Part shown: in pieces, positions 27,901-35,999 of the stretch
Numbering within the stretch: the first letter of the stretch is position 1
Layout of the letters: every line of letters begins with the position of its first letter
Origin: an uncultured Nitrospira sp.
GTDB lineage: Bacteria; Nitrospirota; Nitrospiria; Nitrospirales; Nitrospiraceae
Length of the DNA stretch: 64,000 nt
Reading direction: 5' to 3'
Assembly: GCA_902500805.1 (NCBI GenBank)
Contig: CABVSA010000011.1
Span: 1 to 64,000, forward strand
The notes under the pieces: generated by a model
Seen by the model: the letters and a program-made list of their open reading frames with translations, nothing else
The model's database searches: none
What the model was told of the DNA's origin: nothing
Position numbers and translations under genes: made by a program

Positions 27901-29457
27901 CAGATTCGTGACCCCGAACTGACTGGAGAGCGTGACTCCGAAGGCCCAGGTCGAGCCGTCCTTCCACCGCAGCGTCGGCACCCCGCCGGGAGAGGTCAGC
28001 ACCGCCCCTTGCAGCAGGCCGTCGGTGAGATTGCGGTAGGAGCCGTCCGGTTGAAGGGACAGAACCAAGCGTCGGCCATCGCCGAATTGGATAGACCGCC
28101 GGTCTCCTTCGACCAACATCACGACCTGCGTCGTGTGCGTCGTGCCACGCCCGAAGGGGCCGCTCACCGCTCCATTGGTCTGGTAGGTCCGCGTCAGCGT
28201 CACCGGCAGGCGACCCGGAAGGACCATGTCGGTTTTGTTCACGACGAGCAGGCCCGTCGCCGCATCCACGGGATCCCCGAAGAACGCGTCCGCCGTATTG
28301 CGCCAGCCGCCACCGAAATAGAAACTTCGAAGCGCATCAATGATCCCCGCGATATTGATCCCGCAACAGAACCGCGGCTGGCCATATTGCTTCCCGGTAT
28401 TCGGATCGATATCCGGGACAATCTGACTGCCGTCTTGAGACACGGTGCCGGTGCCGTACTTGGCCCATTGATTGGGACGGGAGCCGTCCGGGGCTTCATC
28501 GTAGAACCAGAGTTCCGCCTGCGCGCCTGGCGGCAGATCGAGATCATTCGGCAGCGTCACCGGAATCGGCTCGGAGGCCGTCCCGCCACCGGGTTTACCG
28601 AAGTAGTCCATATAGGCGGCAGTGGTATAGAGCCCAGCCGGGGGTGGCGGCACAGGGATGCGATCGATCGGCACGCGCCGCACCGAGATCTGGGTATTGG
28701 GCTGCCCATCCCACCCGATGATCTGCGCCCCGGCAGGAATCTTCATCTGAAAGCCCGGCAACTCCGGATCCGTCACGATCCGTTCCACCCCCGTATTGGA
28801 AATATCCACCATCCCCGTCGTCTTCTGAAAGTGCAGATGCGGCACGAAGCTCAACACATTCGCCTGTCCCGCCACGATCATCACCTTGTAGGGAATCACC
28901 GGCAGACTCTTCCCCGGTGTCGAGGCCGGACCACCGTCAATGAACAGGACTTGATCGGCACCGACCGGCGCATTCGACATCAGGAAATTCCCCGCATCGT
29001 CGGTCGAGACTTGTGTCGTACCGATCTTGATCAGCGCGCCCTTCACCGGCTTATCCTCTTCATCCAAGACCTGCCCCGCAAAGGTTGTGGCGCCGGCGGC
29101 CAAGACTTGGACATTCACCGTGAGACTGCGCGGGGTCGTTACGCCGTTCAGTGAGCCGGTGGCGACAATCGTGATGGGGTGCGTGCCGGTCGGCGTTGTG
29201 CCGTTCGTCGTCAGCGTGAGTAATGAGGATTGTCCCGCGCCGATCGTGCCGATCGAGTAGAGGGCCGTCATGCCCGTGGGCAACCCAGTCACGGACAGGC
29301 TGGCGAGAGTGGTAAAGCCCTCGGTGCCCGTGAGTCCCACGGCGAAGGATCCCTGGCCCAGCGCCGGCACCGCACTGATTATCCTGTGTTGTTCTGGATA
29401 TGTGAGTGAGATTTTCATCTCGTTCCGGTACAATAACACCACTGAGTGACGAATCAA
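24931..29457 (-). CDS. RHS/YD-repeat protein with C-terminal polymorphic toxin (type 24-like)
   Basis: 1508 residues. Residues ~20-115 are Ig-like, then a carboxypeptidase-regulatory-like segment (FAGQVLDEEDKPVKGALIKI), then about 900 residues of YD repeats (GRTVQYAYDGQGNLATVTDP and many more) that form the Rhs cocoon. The core ends with FLSEDPLEFGGGDINLYAYV and NFRDAFGL (~1357), the border of the variable tip. The ~150-residue tip ends in HSTYRRDPNTGQVNHYETWK, ASHYNKDTG and PTPHVHDPSAPGGVR, which I recognise as a type 24 toxin pattern. There is no signal peptide and the first Ig strand seems cut, so the 5' end is probably truncated. Confidence 0.88.
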   Translation of the reverse strand: MIRHSVVLLYRNEMKISLTYPEQHRIISAVPALGQGSFAVGLTGTEGFTTLASLSVTGLPTGMTALYSIGTIGAGQSSLLTLTTNGTTPTGTHPITIVATGSLNGVTTPRSLTVNVQVLAAGATTFAGQVLDEEDKPVKGALIKIGTTQVSTDDAGNFLMSNAPVGADQVLFIDGGPASTPGKSLPVIPYKVMIVAGQANVLSFVPHLHFQKTTGMVDISNTGVERIVTDPELPGFQMKIPAGAQIIGWDGQPNTQISVRRVPIDRIPVPPPPAGLYTTAAYMDYFGKPGGGTASEPIPVTLPNDLDLPPGAQAELWFYDEAPDGSRPNQWAKYGTGTVSQDGSQIVPDIDPNTGKQYGQPRFCCGINIAGIIDALRSFYFGGGWRNTADAFFGDPVDAATGLLVVNKTDMVLPGRLPVTLTRTYQTNGAVSGPFGRGTTHTTQVVMLVEGDRRSIQFGDGRRLVLSLQPDGSYRNLTDGLLQGAVLTSPGGVPTLRWKDGSTWAFGVTLSSQFGVTNLGLTQQRDRNNNTITNTWSGTRITTITGPDGRQLLLDYDGSNRATRVTDPIGRTVQYAYDGQGNLATVTDPEGGTTRYEYDNNNRMTRITDPKNITYLQNFYGSSGRVLRQIQADGSEFRFRYQVSGGTRSGPGCPVLPPGTAIPYSTVLVGGAAPCPTVDSWENFQAGYSMTGGTVLATTVVDPRGNTTITRFNTRGYPISTTDALGQTSTTVYSAANQVLSSTDALGRTTRYEYDAAGNVKKIIDPNNQPTQFEYHPTWNRVTRIIDALNNMTEFTYDNANGNLLTVKDPLTHVTTIAYNAFGQPTSVQGPIATEPPTTFAYDTNGNLISTKDPLNNETIRAYDAVSRLTSLTDARGLQTQFRYDGLNRVTEIADARQGLTRFAYDPNGNLLTVIDAKNQQTTYTYDNMDRLATRKDALNRPESYQYDLAGNLSQFTDRKNQQTTFEYDGLNRRTKTIYADGTNVSAAYDAVGNVTKLTDSGTGSIDWTYDVLDRVLQEVTQQGTVSYTYDAVSRRLTMRANGQQPITYGYDAKSQLAQVTQGSLSATMTHDAVGRRTQLQRSNGVSTTYNYDVASRLLGMSHAKGATVLEQLTHTFDPADNMTQVSQLIQSATALPPAITAAYDAVNAQTTFAGQSFEYDANGNLWKEKDGTGSVVRTYDWDARDRLIGITGNTSATFSYDALDRRIAKTISGTTRTYQYDGADIVTESGASNASYLSTLSIDEPLVRQTSSGNEYYLANDLGSTVALTNEAGAVTTTYTYGPFGATSVTGTSTNPFQFTGRENDGNGLYYYRARYYSPSQSRFLSEDPLEFGGGDINLYAYVWNSPVNFRDAFGLAVRAPGHIPPGCEPPKIGERKDPIQRGLHNLGCADSLLPAGGLSKATAVVKAANAAKKGRSSKKLNPDPSAQGPHSTYRRDPNTGQVNHYETWKPQSNPRDPNPWESQKRFDRTGASHYNKDTGQSIPTPHVHDPSAPGGVRSALPGEIPP
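29406..29434 (+). promoter_or_regulatory. Candidate sigma-70 promoter of the DUF104-VapC pair
   Basis: GTGAGA (4/6 to TTGACA) and TACAAT at 29429-29434 are 17 bases apart and 65 bases before the antitoxin ATG. They lie within the 5' codons of the divergent rhs frame. Confidence 0.35.
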
Positions 29458-29498
29458 CTGGAATCAGTATCGGTCGAAGAAAGAGGGGTCCACGCATC

Positions 29499-29735
29499 AT
29501 GCGCCAGACCATCAAAGCCCGCTATCATGACGGGGTATTAGAGCCGCTGGAACCGCTCACCCTTGCTGACGAGGTTGAAGTGCAGGTGACGGTGGAGACA
29601 ACTGCGACGATCAGTGCTGATGACATTCTGCGACGAGCCGCACAGGTCTATCAGGGGTTAACCGCCGAACAGGTCGCGCACGTCGAGACCATCGCCTTGG
29701 ACCGTCGCCACTTCTTCCGTGAGCCCGCCGCCTAA
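29499..29735 (+). CDS. DUF104-family antitoxin
   Basis: 78 residues from ATG 29499 (AAGAGGGG upstream). The N-terminus IKARYHDGVLEPLEPLTLAD matches the DUF104 (AF2212-like) pattern of short beta-rich antitoxins; a helical tail follows. TAATG: its stop shares one base with the toxin start. Different family from the antitoxin at 22705. Confidence 0.8.
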   Translation: MRQTIKARYHDGVLEPLEPLTLADEVEVQVTVETTATISADDILRRAAQVYQGLTAEQVAHVETIALDRRHFFREPAA

Positions 29736-30145
29736 TGTCGCAGCGGCTGGCCCTGATCGATACCGATATTCTGTCCGAACTCCTCAAACAACATCCGCTC
29801 GTGACTCAACGAGCCCGGCTGTACCTAGCCGAGCACGACCGGCTCGCCTTCTCCATGATCACACGGTATGAGATTCTGCGTGGGCTTAAAGTCAAGCAGG
29901 CGCGTGTTCAAGAAGCCGCGTTTGACGCCCTCTGCCAGGCCAGTCTCATTCTGCCGCTGACCGACCGCATCATCGAACGAGCCGCGACTCTCTATGCCGA
30001 GTTGTATCACCGTGGCGAGCTGCTGCCCGATGCCGATCTGCTGATCGCGGCCACGGCACTGGAGGCTCAGCGCATGGTGGTCACGAACAACCTCGCCCAC
30101 TTCCAGCGCATTCCTACCCTGACCATCGAGAATTGGAAACAGTAA
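29735..30145 (+). CDS. vapC: PIN-domain toxin VapC
   Basis: 136 residues. PIN catalytic acids are seen in LIDTDILSEL, TRYEILRGLK, LLPDADLLIAATAL and the final TNNLAHFQRIP, where Asn replaces the more common Asp. The layout is classic VapC with a directly preceding DUF104 antitoxin. The start overlaps the antitoxin stop by one base. It is followed by the decayed transposase copy 3. Confidence 0.88.
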   Translation: MSQRLALIDTDILSELLKQHPLVTQRARLYLAEHDRLAFSMITRYEILRGLKVKQARVQEAAFDALCQASLILPLTDRIIERAATLYAELYHRGELLPDADLLIAATALEAQRMVVTNNLAHFQRIPTLTIENWKQ

Positions 30146-30369
30146 GCACGGCTCCGTCGACTGCGCAGCATCCATTCTGGCCTTAACGATGCACGCAGCA
30201 GAACCACGAGTCCTGACCAAGGAGACTGTGCGATGCCGCGATGGCTCGTTCGACTCATCCACCTCTGTCGTCGGTGGTATGGTTCGCTATGGGAGCACCT
30301 CACACGGTCCACCCCATGTGGACCATGGGGACGAAGAGGTCTGCCGGAACACCAGCCGAGATGTCACAT

Positions 30370-31077
30370 GCCGCCCAAGCCCAAGTGGGTCAAGGACGAG
30401 GTCATTCGGCTCAAGGCGCTCATGCCGGAGGCAGGCTGTCGCACGATTGCGCATCATTTTAATCGGCGCTGGGCAGCACGACGGCAGATGACCGTGAGTA
30501 GGCGGACACCTGCCGGAAAGAGTAGTACCGAATCCTCCATGCCCGGCGGAAGCTGAAGCATCGCATCCCGAGGCCGATGCCGCGGAACCGGATCTGGGGC
30601 TGCGACCTGTTGTCGAAGACGGATCAGCGAGGAACTCCGCATGTCGCCCTCGCGATCGTCGATCACGCAAGCCGAGCCAGTCTGCGCTTGAAAGCCCTCT
30701 CGGTTAAGTCCTCGCTCACACTGGTGCGTGAACTGGGTGAAGCGGTCAGACGGTATGGACGCCCGCAGTTTCTGCGGACGAACAATGAAGCCGTGTTCGT
30801 CTCCCGCTGGTTTCGGTGTGGCCTCTGGCTGTTGGGGATCCGTCATCAACGCAGTGAGCCGTGGTGTCTCAGGCAAAACGGACGGGCCGAACGATTCATC
30901 GGGACGGTGAAACGAGCGCTCGCAACTGAACCTATTTCTGGCAGCAAGGAGTTTGCGGAAGCATTACAGCAAGTACGCACCTGGTACAACCATGATCGGC
31001 CACACGATCACCTACAAGGTCGGACACCGGGAGAAGTCTGGGCGGGCATCGATGTCTTCATAGCGCAGCCGGGCTAG
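30370..31077 (+). pseudogene. Decayed DDE transposase, copy 3
   Basis: Starts MPPKPKWVKDEVIRLKALMP in one frame, loses register near 30500 through a 10-base deletion relative to copy 2, and resumes as RIPRPMPRNRIWGCDLLSKTD to the end. The second catalytic Asp is Asn here (LRTNNEAV instead of LRTDNEAV). Two independent inactivating changes mark it as dead. The first Asp and the Glu (NGRAERFIGT) remain. Confidence 0.85.
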
Positions 31078-31314
31078 CTGATGCGTGAGGGGTGAGGCGT
31101 AAAGGGTGTAGAGCAAATCCCGGGACGAGTGTCCGGCAGAACAGGAAGAGATCTGTGCGAATGGCGCCAGCCAAGGAGAACACGGAGGCCGAATCGCAGA
31201 AATTCGATCCGATGGGAGCAGAAATCAGTTCACGATGAGGTAGTGCGGCGGGATTCTGATGGAAACTTGCGATCGGATCTCTCAAAAACATCCGCCGGAC
31301 GCGCGGACGGGACA
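31078..31314 (+). repeat. Transposase-associated 3' tail, copy 3
   Basis: 237 bases from the stop to the shared ending CATCCGCCGGACGCGCGGAC plus GGGACA. Here the far side is not rhs DNA but the 3' flank of the DD-carboxypeptidase gene, so this is the right edge of the accessory island. Confidence 0.6.
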
Positions 31315-31332
31315 ATCCAAGAAGGGCAGCGA

Positions 31333-32265
31333 TTAGTGCATGGTATTGGTCAGACGAAACCCGTAATCGATCAGGCTCTTTGCGGTGGTCCATCGACGAT
31401 TCGAATTCAAAATAACAAGTAACAAATCACTCCCGTTTTGCGACACCTTGGCGATGAGGCACCGGCCTGCCTTGGACGTAAACCCGGTCTTCACGCCTTC
31501 CACGCCGGGAATCCGACCGAGTAACCGATTCGTATTGTGCAAGACATAGGCGCGATAGCCGCTGACCGGTGTGATGATCTCACGCTCAGCTTTCACTAGA
31601 TTTCGGAACGTTGCGTTTTGCATGGCAACTACACTGAGCTTGGCAAGATCCTCGGCCGTTGAATAATGATCAGGGTTATCAAACCCACATCCGTTACTGA
31701 AATGCGTATCGGCCAGTCCAAGCGCGGCCGCCTTGGCATTCATCAGCGTCACAAACTGTTCTTCGTCACCACCGACGTGCTCGACAGCCGCTAAACAGGC
31801 GTCATTCGCTGAGACCATCATCATGGCCTTCAACAGATCACCCAAACGGAAGACCTCACCAACCTTGATCCGCAAATGCGTCTTTGGTGCCCGCGCGGCA
31901 TTTTTGCTCACGGTTGCCAGCTCGTCGAGCCGGGCTTTCTCGAGAATCACCAACGCCGACATGATCTTGGTCAAGCTGGCAGGGGAAAGACGTTTCTCTG
32001 TGTCATGTTCAAAGAGTACGCGTCCCGATCGTAACTCTTTGAGGAGAATGCTATGTGCGGGGATACGCTTCCAGTGAAGCGCGTGAGGAGCGTAGTCGAT
32101 TGATCGACCTGCATTCTGAACATTGTGCTGAGTTCTCGCCTGAGTTTGAAGGGGGGTAACGGCATTCCAGAGAAATGAGCATGCGATCAGAAGTGTGACC
32201 CGATACAGGTCAGGTCTGCTGTTCCACGGACGATGAGGAGGCTGGATATGATCCGCTCGTGCCAA
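31333..32265 (-). CDS. D-alanyl-D-alanine carboxypeptidase (PBP5/6-like)
   Basis: Serine DD-peptidase trimming peptidoglycan stem peptides in the periplasm. A signal segment (LLIACSFLWNAVTPLQTQA) is followed by the three active-site motifs: SLTK (SxxK) in SPASLTKIMSALV, SAN in MMVSANDACL, and KTG in GVKTGFTSKAGRC. 310 residues, lacking the long C-terminal domain and amphipathic anchor of PBP5, so a short soluble form. The element tail copy 3 ends 18 bases from its stop. Confidence 0.92.
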   Translation of the reverse strand: MARADHIQPPHRPWNSRPDLYRVTLLIACSFLWNAVTPLQTQARTQHNVQNAGRSIDYAPHALHWKRIPAHSILLKELRSGRVLFEHDTEKRLSPASLTKIMSALVILEKARLDELATVSKNAARAPKTHLRIKVGEVFRLGDLLKAMMMVSANDACLAAVEHVGGDEEQFVTLMNAKAAALGLADTHFSNGCGFDNPDHYSTAEDLAKLSVVAMQNATFRNLVKAEREIITPVSGYRAYVLHNTNRLLGRIPGVEGVKTGFTSKAGRCLIAKVSQNGSDLLLVILNSNRRWTTAKSLIDYGFRLTNTMH

Positions 32266-32279
32266 ATACCACCGCCTCG

Positions 32280-32468
32280 CTAAAACATGAATGATTCTCG
32301 AACCTTATCACCTTTGCTCCCGCTATCAATAACTTTGTAAAAAAATCGAAGAAGGTCGGCCAGATCAATCCAGAATCCGCAGTTGAGGCATCGCGCGTAG
32401 ATTCTTCGGTTGATGAGGGTATAGTGGCGTTCGACCATCATAAACCCTCTGCACTTGAGGCATTGCAT
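32280..32468 (-). CDS. Small C4 zinc-ribbon protein
   Basis: 62 residues with CLKCRGFMM and CLNCGFWID knuckles, the same plan as the 11169-11405 protein. Function unknown. It lies directly upstream of the carboxypeptidase gene on the same strand. Confidence 0.6.
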   Translation of the reverse strand: MQCLKCRGFMMVERHYTLINRRIYARCLNCGFWIDLADLLRFFYKVIDSGSKGDKVRESFMF

Positions 32469-32518
32469 ACATGTCCTGCTCTCTCTAAACAGGATGCTGA
32501 AAAAGACGGCCTGCTACG

Positions 32519-32725
32519 TTATCGAATACGATTCATAATTAATGCGACACATCCGGCGAGGAGTCCCCCACCGAGAAGGGTAGTGCCAAAATAGACGAAC
32601 ACGTTCGTGCCCCCGGAAGGCTGGGTCCCTTCCCATAAGTCGCGAACCCCACCCTGGACCATCAAGACTGACAGTGTCAGAAGAGCCCCTATCATGAACC
32701 ACCATGCAAAGGATCGCAGCGCCAT
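32519..32725 (-). CDS. Small two-TM membrane protein
   Basis: 68 residues: two hydrophobic helices (WWFMIGALLTLSVLMVQ and FGTTLLGGGLLAGCVALIM) separated by a short polar loop, with a basic C-terminus. Not recognised. Supported by composition and by position in a row of minus-strand genes. Confidence 0.55.
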   Translation of the reverse strand: MALRSFAWWFMIGALLTLSVLMVQGGVRDLWEGTQPSGGTNVFVYFGTTLLGGGLLAGCVALIMNRIR

Positions 32726-32818
32726 TCTTCCGCTCGTAACTCGTGGTCTATCCGGCCTTTTTCAACTCTAGCGAAGGGCTCCTACGCTGTCAAGAAATAG
32801 ACCAGGATCGCTCGATGC

Positions 32819-33997
32819 TCACCTCTTCGGATCAGACCGTGCGAGGGACTTGAGCCCACGGTGAAGAAAAATGGACACGCTGCCGCTTCCGTTGTCAGCG
32901 ATGGCGAGACCCGGTTCTTCCTCCCCCGTCGTAGTGACCCGAAAAGAGGAGAGCGCAAATGGACCGGATTTCGTCCGATAGTTTCTCGGGGGATAGTGAA
33001 AAGTTCCATCGCCCTTCCCGAATAGAATCGACAAGTCGCTCGATTGGAGATTCACAATCGCCACATCGACCAGCTGATCACCGTTGAAATCTCGGGCAAG
33101 ACCAAAGTTTGGACCGGCATCTGCACCAGCATCCTTCCCTGGTCGAAAGGTCGCATTGCCGTTTCCCAAAAAGGTCGTAAAGCTATCCTTTTCTCCATTA
33201 ATGACCAGCAGATCGCTATTGTGATCATTATTGAAATCGCCGAAACTCACCCCCAGAGGACGCCTGCCGGTGGAATAGTCCTTGGGGTCGCGAAAGGTCC
33301 CATCCCCGTTCCCCAGCCAGACGGATACCGCATTGGACATCGGCCCCCCATTGGTGACGACCAGATCGATCTTGCCGTCGCCGTTGAGATCCGAGAGAGC
33401 TACGGAAGTCGGAGTATCCCCATGCTCATATTGCGCTCCATGTCGCAGCTCACCCTTTCCATTTCCCAGAAACACCTTGACCTTGTCGTTTCGAAGGGCC
33501 ACGGCCAGATCGATATGATGATCACCGTTTACGTCTTCGGCAGCCAGTGACACTGGACTTCGATGGACCGGATACCGAGCCCCTTCTTCAAATTTTCCGT
33601 TCCCGCGGCCGAGCAGCAGCGCAACTTCATCCCCACCTGAGCAAGCTAAGGCCACATCAGCATGTCCGTCTTCATTGAAGTCATTCATGGCAAGGGCTCG
33701 GGGCTCTTGACACACATGGAGCTGCATCTGGTCTTTAAATGTGCCGTCGCCGTTGCCGAGTAAGATGGAAACGGTATTGCTCGAAATATTCGTCGTGATC
33801 AGATCGGTAAACGAGTCGTGATTGAGATCACCGGTCGTAATCGTCGTTGGGTTCTTGCCGACGGGGTAACTCGCAAAATAGTAAAACGGATCAGGTGGGA
33901 GATACGGCTCTGCCTTGGAACAACCCCACAAACCGATTCCCATGAGGACATAGAGTCCCACCGCACCGTAGATGGCCGCCTTCGCATCACATGTCAT
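32819..33997 (-). CDS. FG-GAP/VCBS-repeat lipoprotein
   Basis: 392 residues. A lipobox (MGIGLWGC) makes Cys ~26 the likely lipidation site. The rest is a run of ~45-residue FG-GAP repeats, for example GDLNHDSFTDLI, LLGNGDGTFKD, DVNGDHHIDLAVAL, DLNGDGKIDLVVT and DFNGDQLVDVAIV, i.e. a calcium-binding seven-bladed propeller. Probably outer-membrane or periplasmic-facing. Partner unknown. Confidence 0.85.
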   Translation of the reverse strand: MTCDAKAAIYGAVGLYVLMGIGLWGCSKAEPYLPPDPFYYFASYPVGKNPTTITTGDLNHDSFTDLITTNISSNTVSILLGNGDGTFKDQMQLHVCQEPRALAMNDFNEDGHADVALACSGGDEVALLLGRGNGKFEEGARYPVHRSPVSLAAEDVNGDHHIDLAVALRNDKVKVFLGNGKGELRHGAQYEHGDTPTSVALSDLNGDGKIDLVVTNGGPMSNAVSVWLGNGDGTFRDPKDYSTGRRPLGVSFGDFNNDHNSDLLVINGEKDSFTTFLGNGNATFRPGKDAGADAGPNFGLARDFNGDQLVDVAIVNLQSSDLSILFGKGDGTFHYPPRNYRTKSGPFALSSFRVTTTGEEEPGLAIADNGSGSVSIFLHRGLKSLARSDPKR

Positions 33998-34313
33998 TAC
34001 ATGTCATTTCCGTATAAACAGTTTGAGTGATGCCCTGCCAGAAGGTTCAGAACTCTAAAAATCTCGTCCTCGGGAGACGAGTCCAAGGGATCAGGAACGG
34101 AAGGAACAAAGCCTTACCGCCGCCCCTGCACAACGACTACTCAGGCATAGCCGATAGACCGATGGAACACCTATTGATCTGTCAACCGCTCTGGGAGAAG
34201 GGCCAGTATACAGATGCCCCATCTGGACCCGCAATCTTCTATGACCTCCCATCGGCCTTTGAATTTCGAGATCTGTTTACGTTATGATCAACGGATATTT
34301 CTTGGAGGACTCT
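33998..34313. other. Intergenic stretch between divergent genes
   Basis: About 316 bases between the FG-GAP lipoprotein and the gene at 34314. Frames on the plus strand have no ribosome site or recognisable content. It probably holds both promoters; no element stands out. Confidence 0.35.
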
Positions 34314-34637
34314 ATGAGTAAGATGATGAACGTTGATATCACGATGTATGGCATTGCTGAAGTTCTCAACTGGTGCCATGATCGAAACAAGGGACGTGTT
34401 CCCGGCGTTGATACGGCAGGTTTTAAGAAGATGCAGGAGTTGTTGGCACAAAAGCCGCAATCCGGGGACTATTTCACTCTTGACCAGTTCTGGAAAAAGA
34501 AGGTCAGCTTACCGCTGACTGAAGACGAAGTGGCAACCATCGACCGATGTCTCTACGATATCCCAAACTTTGACAATGAGCCGCTTCCCCAAATCCGCCA
34601 TAAATTCTGGCCCCAGGAAGTGGCAGCACACCAATAA
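34314..34637 (+). CDS. Hypothetical small soluble protein
   Basis: 107 residues from ATG 34314 with GGAGGA upstream. Mixed helical sequence with VLNWCHDRNKGRVPGVDTAG and FTLDQFWKKKVSLPLTEDEV. No family recognised and no membrane segment. Isolated gene. Confidence 0.6.
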   Translation: MSKMMNVDITMYGIAEVLNWCHDRNKGRVPGVDTAGFKKMQELLAQKPQSGDYFTLDQFWKKKVSLPLTEDEVATIDRCLYDIPNFDNEPLPQIRHKFWPQEVAAHQ

Positions 34638-34972
34638 CGCTCTTCAAGCGAAACCAGGCGTCACTCTCTAGGCGCCTGGCAACTCTTGAGCTTTACTGTG
34701 GCATCTAGGATGGACGAAGCTGTCTTCCAAGCCATCGTCCAAATGCTTTCACAGCTCTCTGCTCGGTTAGCTAATCGAACCTGTACCGACGCCAATACCT
34801 TCTGACCCACCCAAGCACCTCCCAAGAATGACCCAAAAGGGAGAAGCCCCATCACAATTCGTTGCAAAGATCACGGCGAGAAAAATTGAGGCGGAGTCTT
34901 ATCAGTGTGGCAGTCGGGATAAGACGGGTGAAAGGCAAAGAAAAGGGCTAGACGTACAAAGCAACTCTGGTC
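34638..34972. other. Intergenic stretch with weak hairpin
   Basis: No gene supported; a TTG-initiated 68-residue frame on the minus strand lacks a ribosome site. CCAGGCG (34654-34660) can pair with CGCCTGG (34673-34679), possibly ending the gene at 34314-34637. Confidence 0.3.
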
Positions 34973-35968
34973 CTAGAGAGTGCCTTCCCCTTTGAGATAC
35001 CTGCGAAAACGATCCATAAGTTCAGCTCCAAGCGTGCCACCTTCAGGTTTTTTAGTTGTCGGATCGGCAAAGTGGCCGCGGATCTCCTGGAGGCGTTTCT
35101 CTGCCTGGTCATTGCCCTGCAGACGCTTGGTCTTCTTGATCGCGGTCTCAAAGGCATCGAAGGTCAACTCCTGATAGCCGAATGAGCGGATACGTTTGAC
35201 CGCCTTCATCATCGCCTGATTCCGAAATGTCGTCAAATGTTCTGGGTCGATCTCCTTCAAGCCCAGCTTGCGAGCCCGCCGCTCGGCGGCTTTTCTGATT
35301 CCACTTCGAACAAAGTCCGGAGATGTCTGAAGCCGTTTCCAGGCCTCATCCGTCCACGCAATTTTGGCTTGAGGGGTATCCCAGATATCGCGGAGCGTTG
35401 ATTCATCGATACGCGTCAGATGTTTCTCTCTGGCGAGGTCTTCGGTGTCGCGCTTCAGCATATCCATCACAAAGTCTGCCGCGATAGGCGGGGACTCTTT
35501 GACTTTGTCCTGAAGGAGCGCCAGGGCGCCCTCCGTCCACTCCATCGAAGGTGTCTCCTCTTCGCGGATATCACCGAGTGCCTCAACCTTTTCAAACAAT
35601 TCGACGTTCACTTCGAGATGGCCTCGTTCCTTGGCGATCTCCTCCGCAATCTGTTTGATCATGGCCTGCATGAATTCCGGCACGGTGGCCAACCGCTCCT
35701 TTGCCGCAGCCGTCCATGGGAGCCGCCCCTGCTCCATCGCTTCAGCGGCAGCCGTCATGCCGGCTTCACCGCCCATTCCTCCCATCATCTGCCCCTTAAA
35801 TCGTTCAAGAACCTCTTCTGTAATTTCTTCATACCCCAATTCCCGTGCTTTTTTTTCAGCGAGCCGACGGACCATGCCACGAAGAAAAATTGGTGCGCGT
35901 TCCATACGCTTGAGGGCACCATCGGTCCACCGGATATCCGTGACTGGAAGTTGAGATGGGTCTGACAT
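34973..35968 (-). CDS. Protein of tandem PCP_red-type domains
   Basis: 331 residues built from about four ~45-residue units of the pattern WTxxAxxRLxxxPxFxRxxIxxxAExxAxxxGxxEI: near residues 12, 82, 143 and 208 (for example DGALKRMERAPIFLRGMVRR and DEAWKRLQTSPDFVRSGIRK). This is the small helical domain known from the C-terminus of light-independent protochlorophyllide reductase subunits. Nothing here suggests chlorophyll synthesis, so the domain has another job, perhaps iron-sulfur or protein contact. A relative lies at 50716-51438. It follows the HU/IHF gene after 31 bases. Confidence 0.65.
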   Translation of the reverse strand: MSDPSQLPVTDIRWTDGALKRMERAPIFLRGMVRRLAEKKARELGYEEITEEVLERFKGQMMGGMGGEAGMTAAAEAMEQGRLPWTAAAKERLATVPEFMQAMIKQIAEEIAKERGHLEVNVELFEKVEALGDIREEETPSMEWTEGALALLQDKVKESPPIAADFVMDMLKRDTEDLAREKHLTRIDESTLRDIWDTPQAKIAWTDEAWKRLQTSPDFVRSGIRKAAERRARKLGLKEIDPEHLTTFRNQAMMKAVKRIRSFGYQELTFDAFETAIKKTKRLQGNDQAEKRLQEIRGHFADPTTKKPEGGTLGAELMDRFRRYLKGEGTL

Positions 35969-35999
35969 CGATCTGAATCCTTATGAGGGCGCCACGTCG

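Noticed and set aside
25500-28000. YD-repeat DNA periodicity as a possible CRISPR array
   Set aside because: The repeats are degenerate codon-level repeats of about 20 residues inside one reading frame, with no identical spacered units.
27718-29154. Long plus-strand ORF of 478 codons opposite the rhs gene, with Arg/His/Asp-rich translation
   Set aside because: A shadow of the GC-rich repetitive rhs frame; composition is not protein-like, it has no ribosome site and it overlaps the clear YD-repeat coding strand fully.
29735-30145. VapC judged inactive because its last acidic residue is Asn
   Set aside because: PIN families often vary at the fourth acid; the first three are present, so no call of inactivity is justified.
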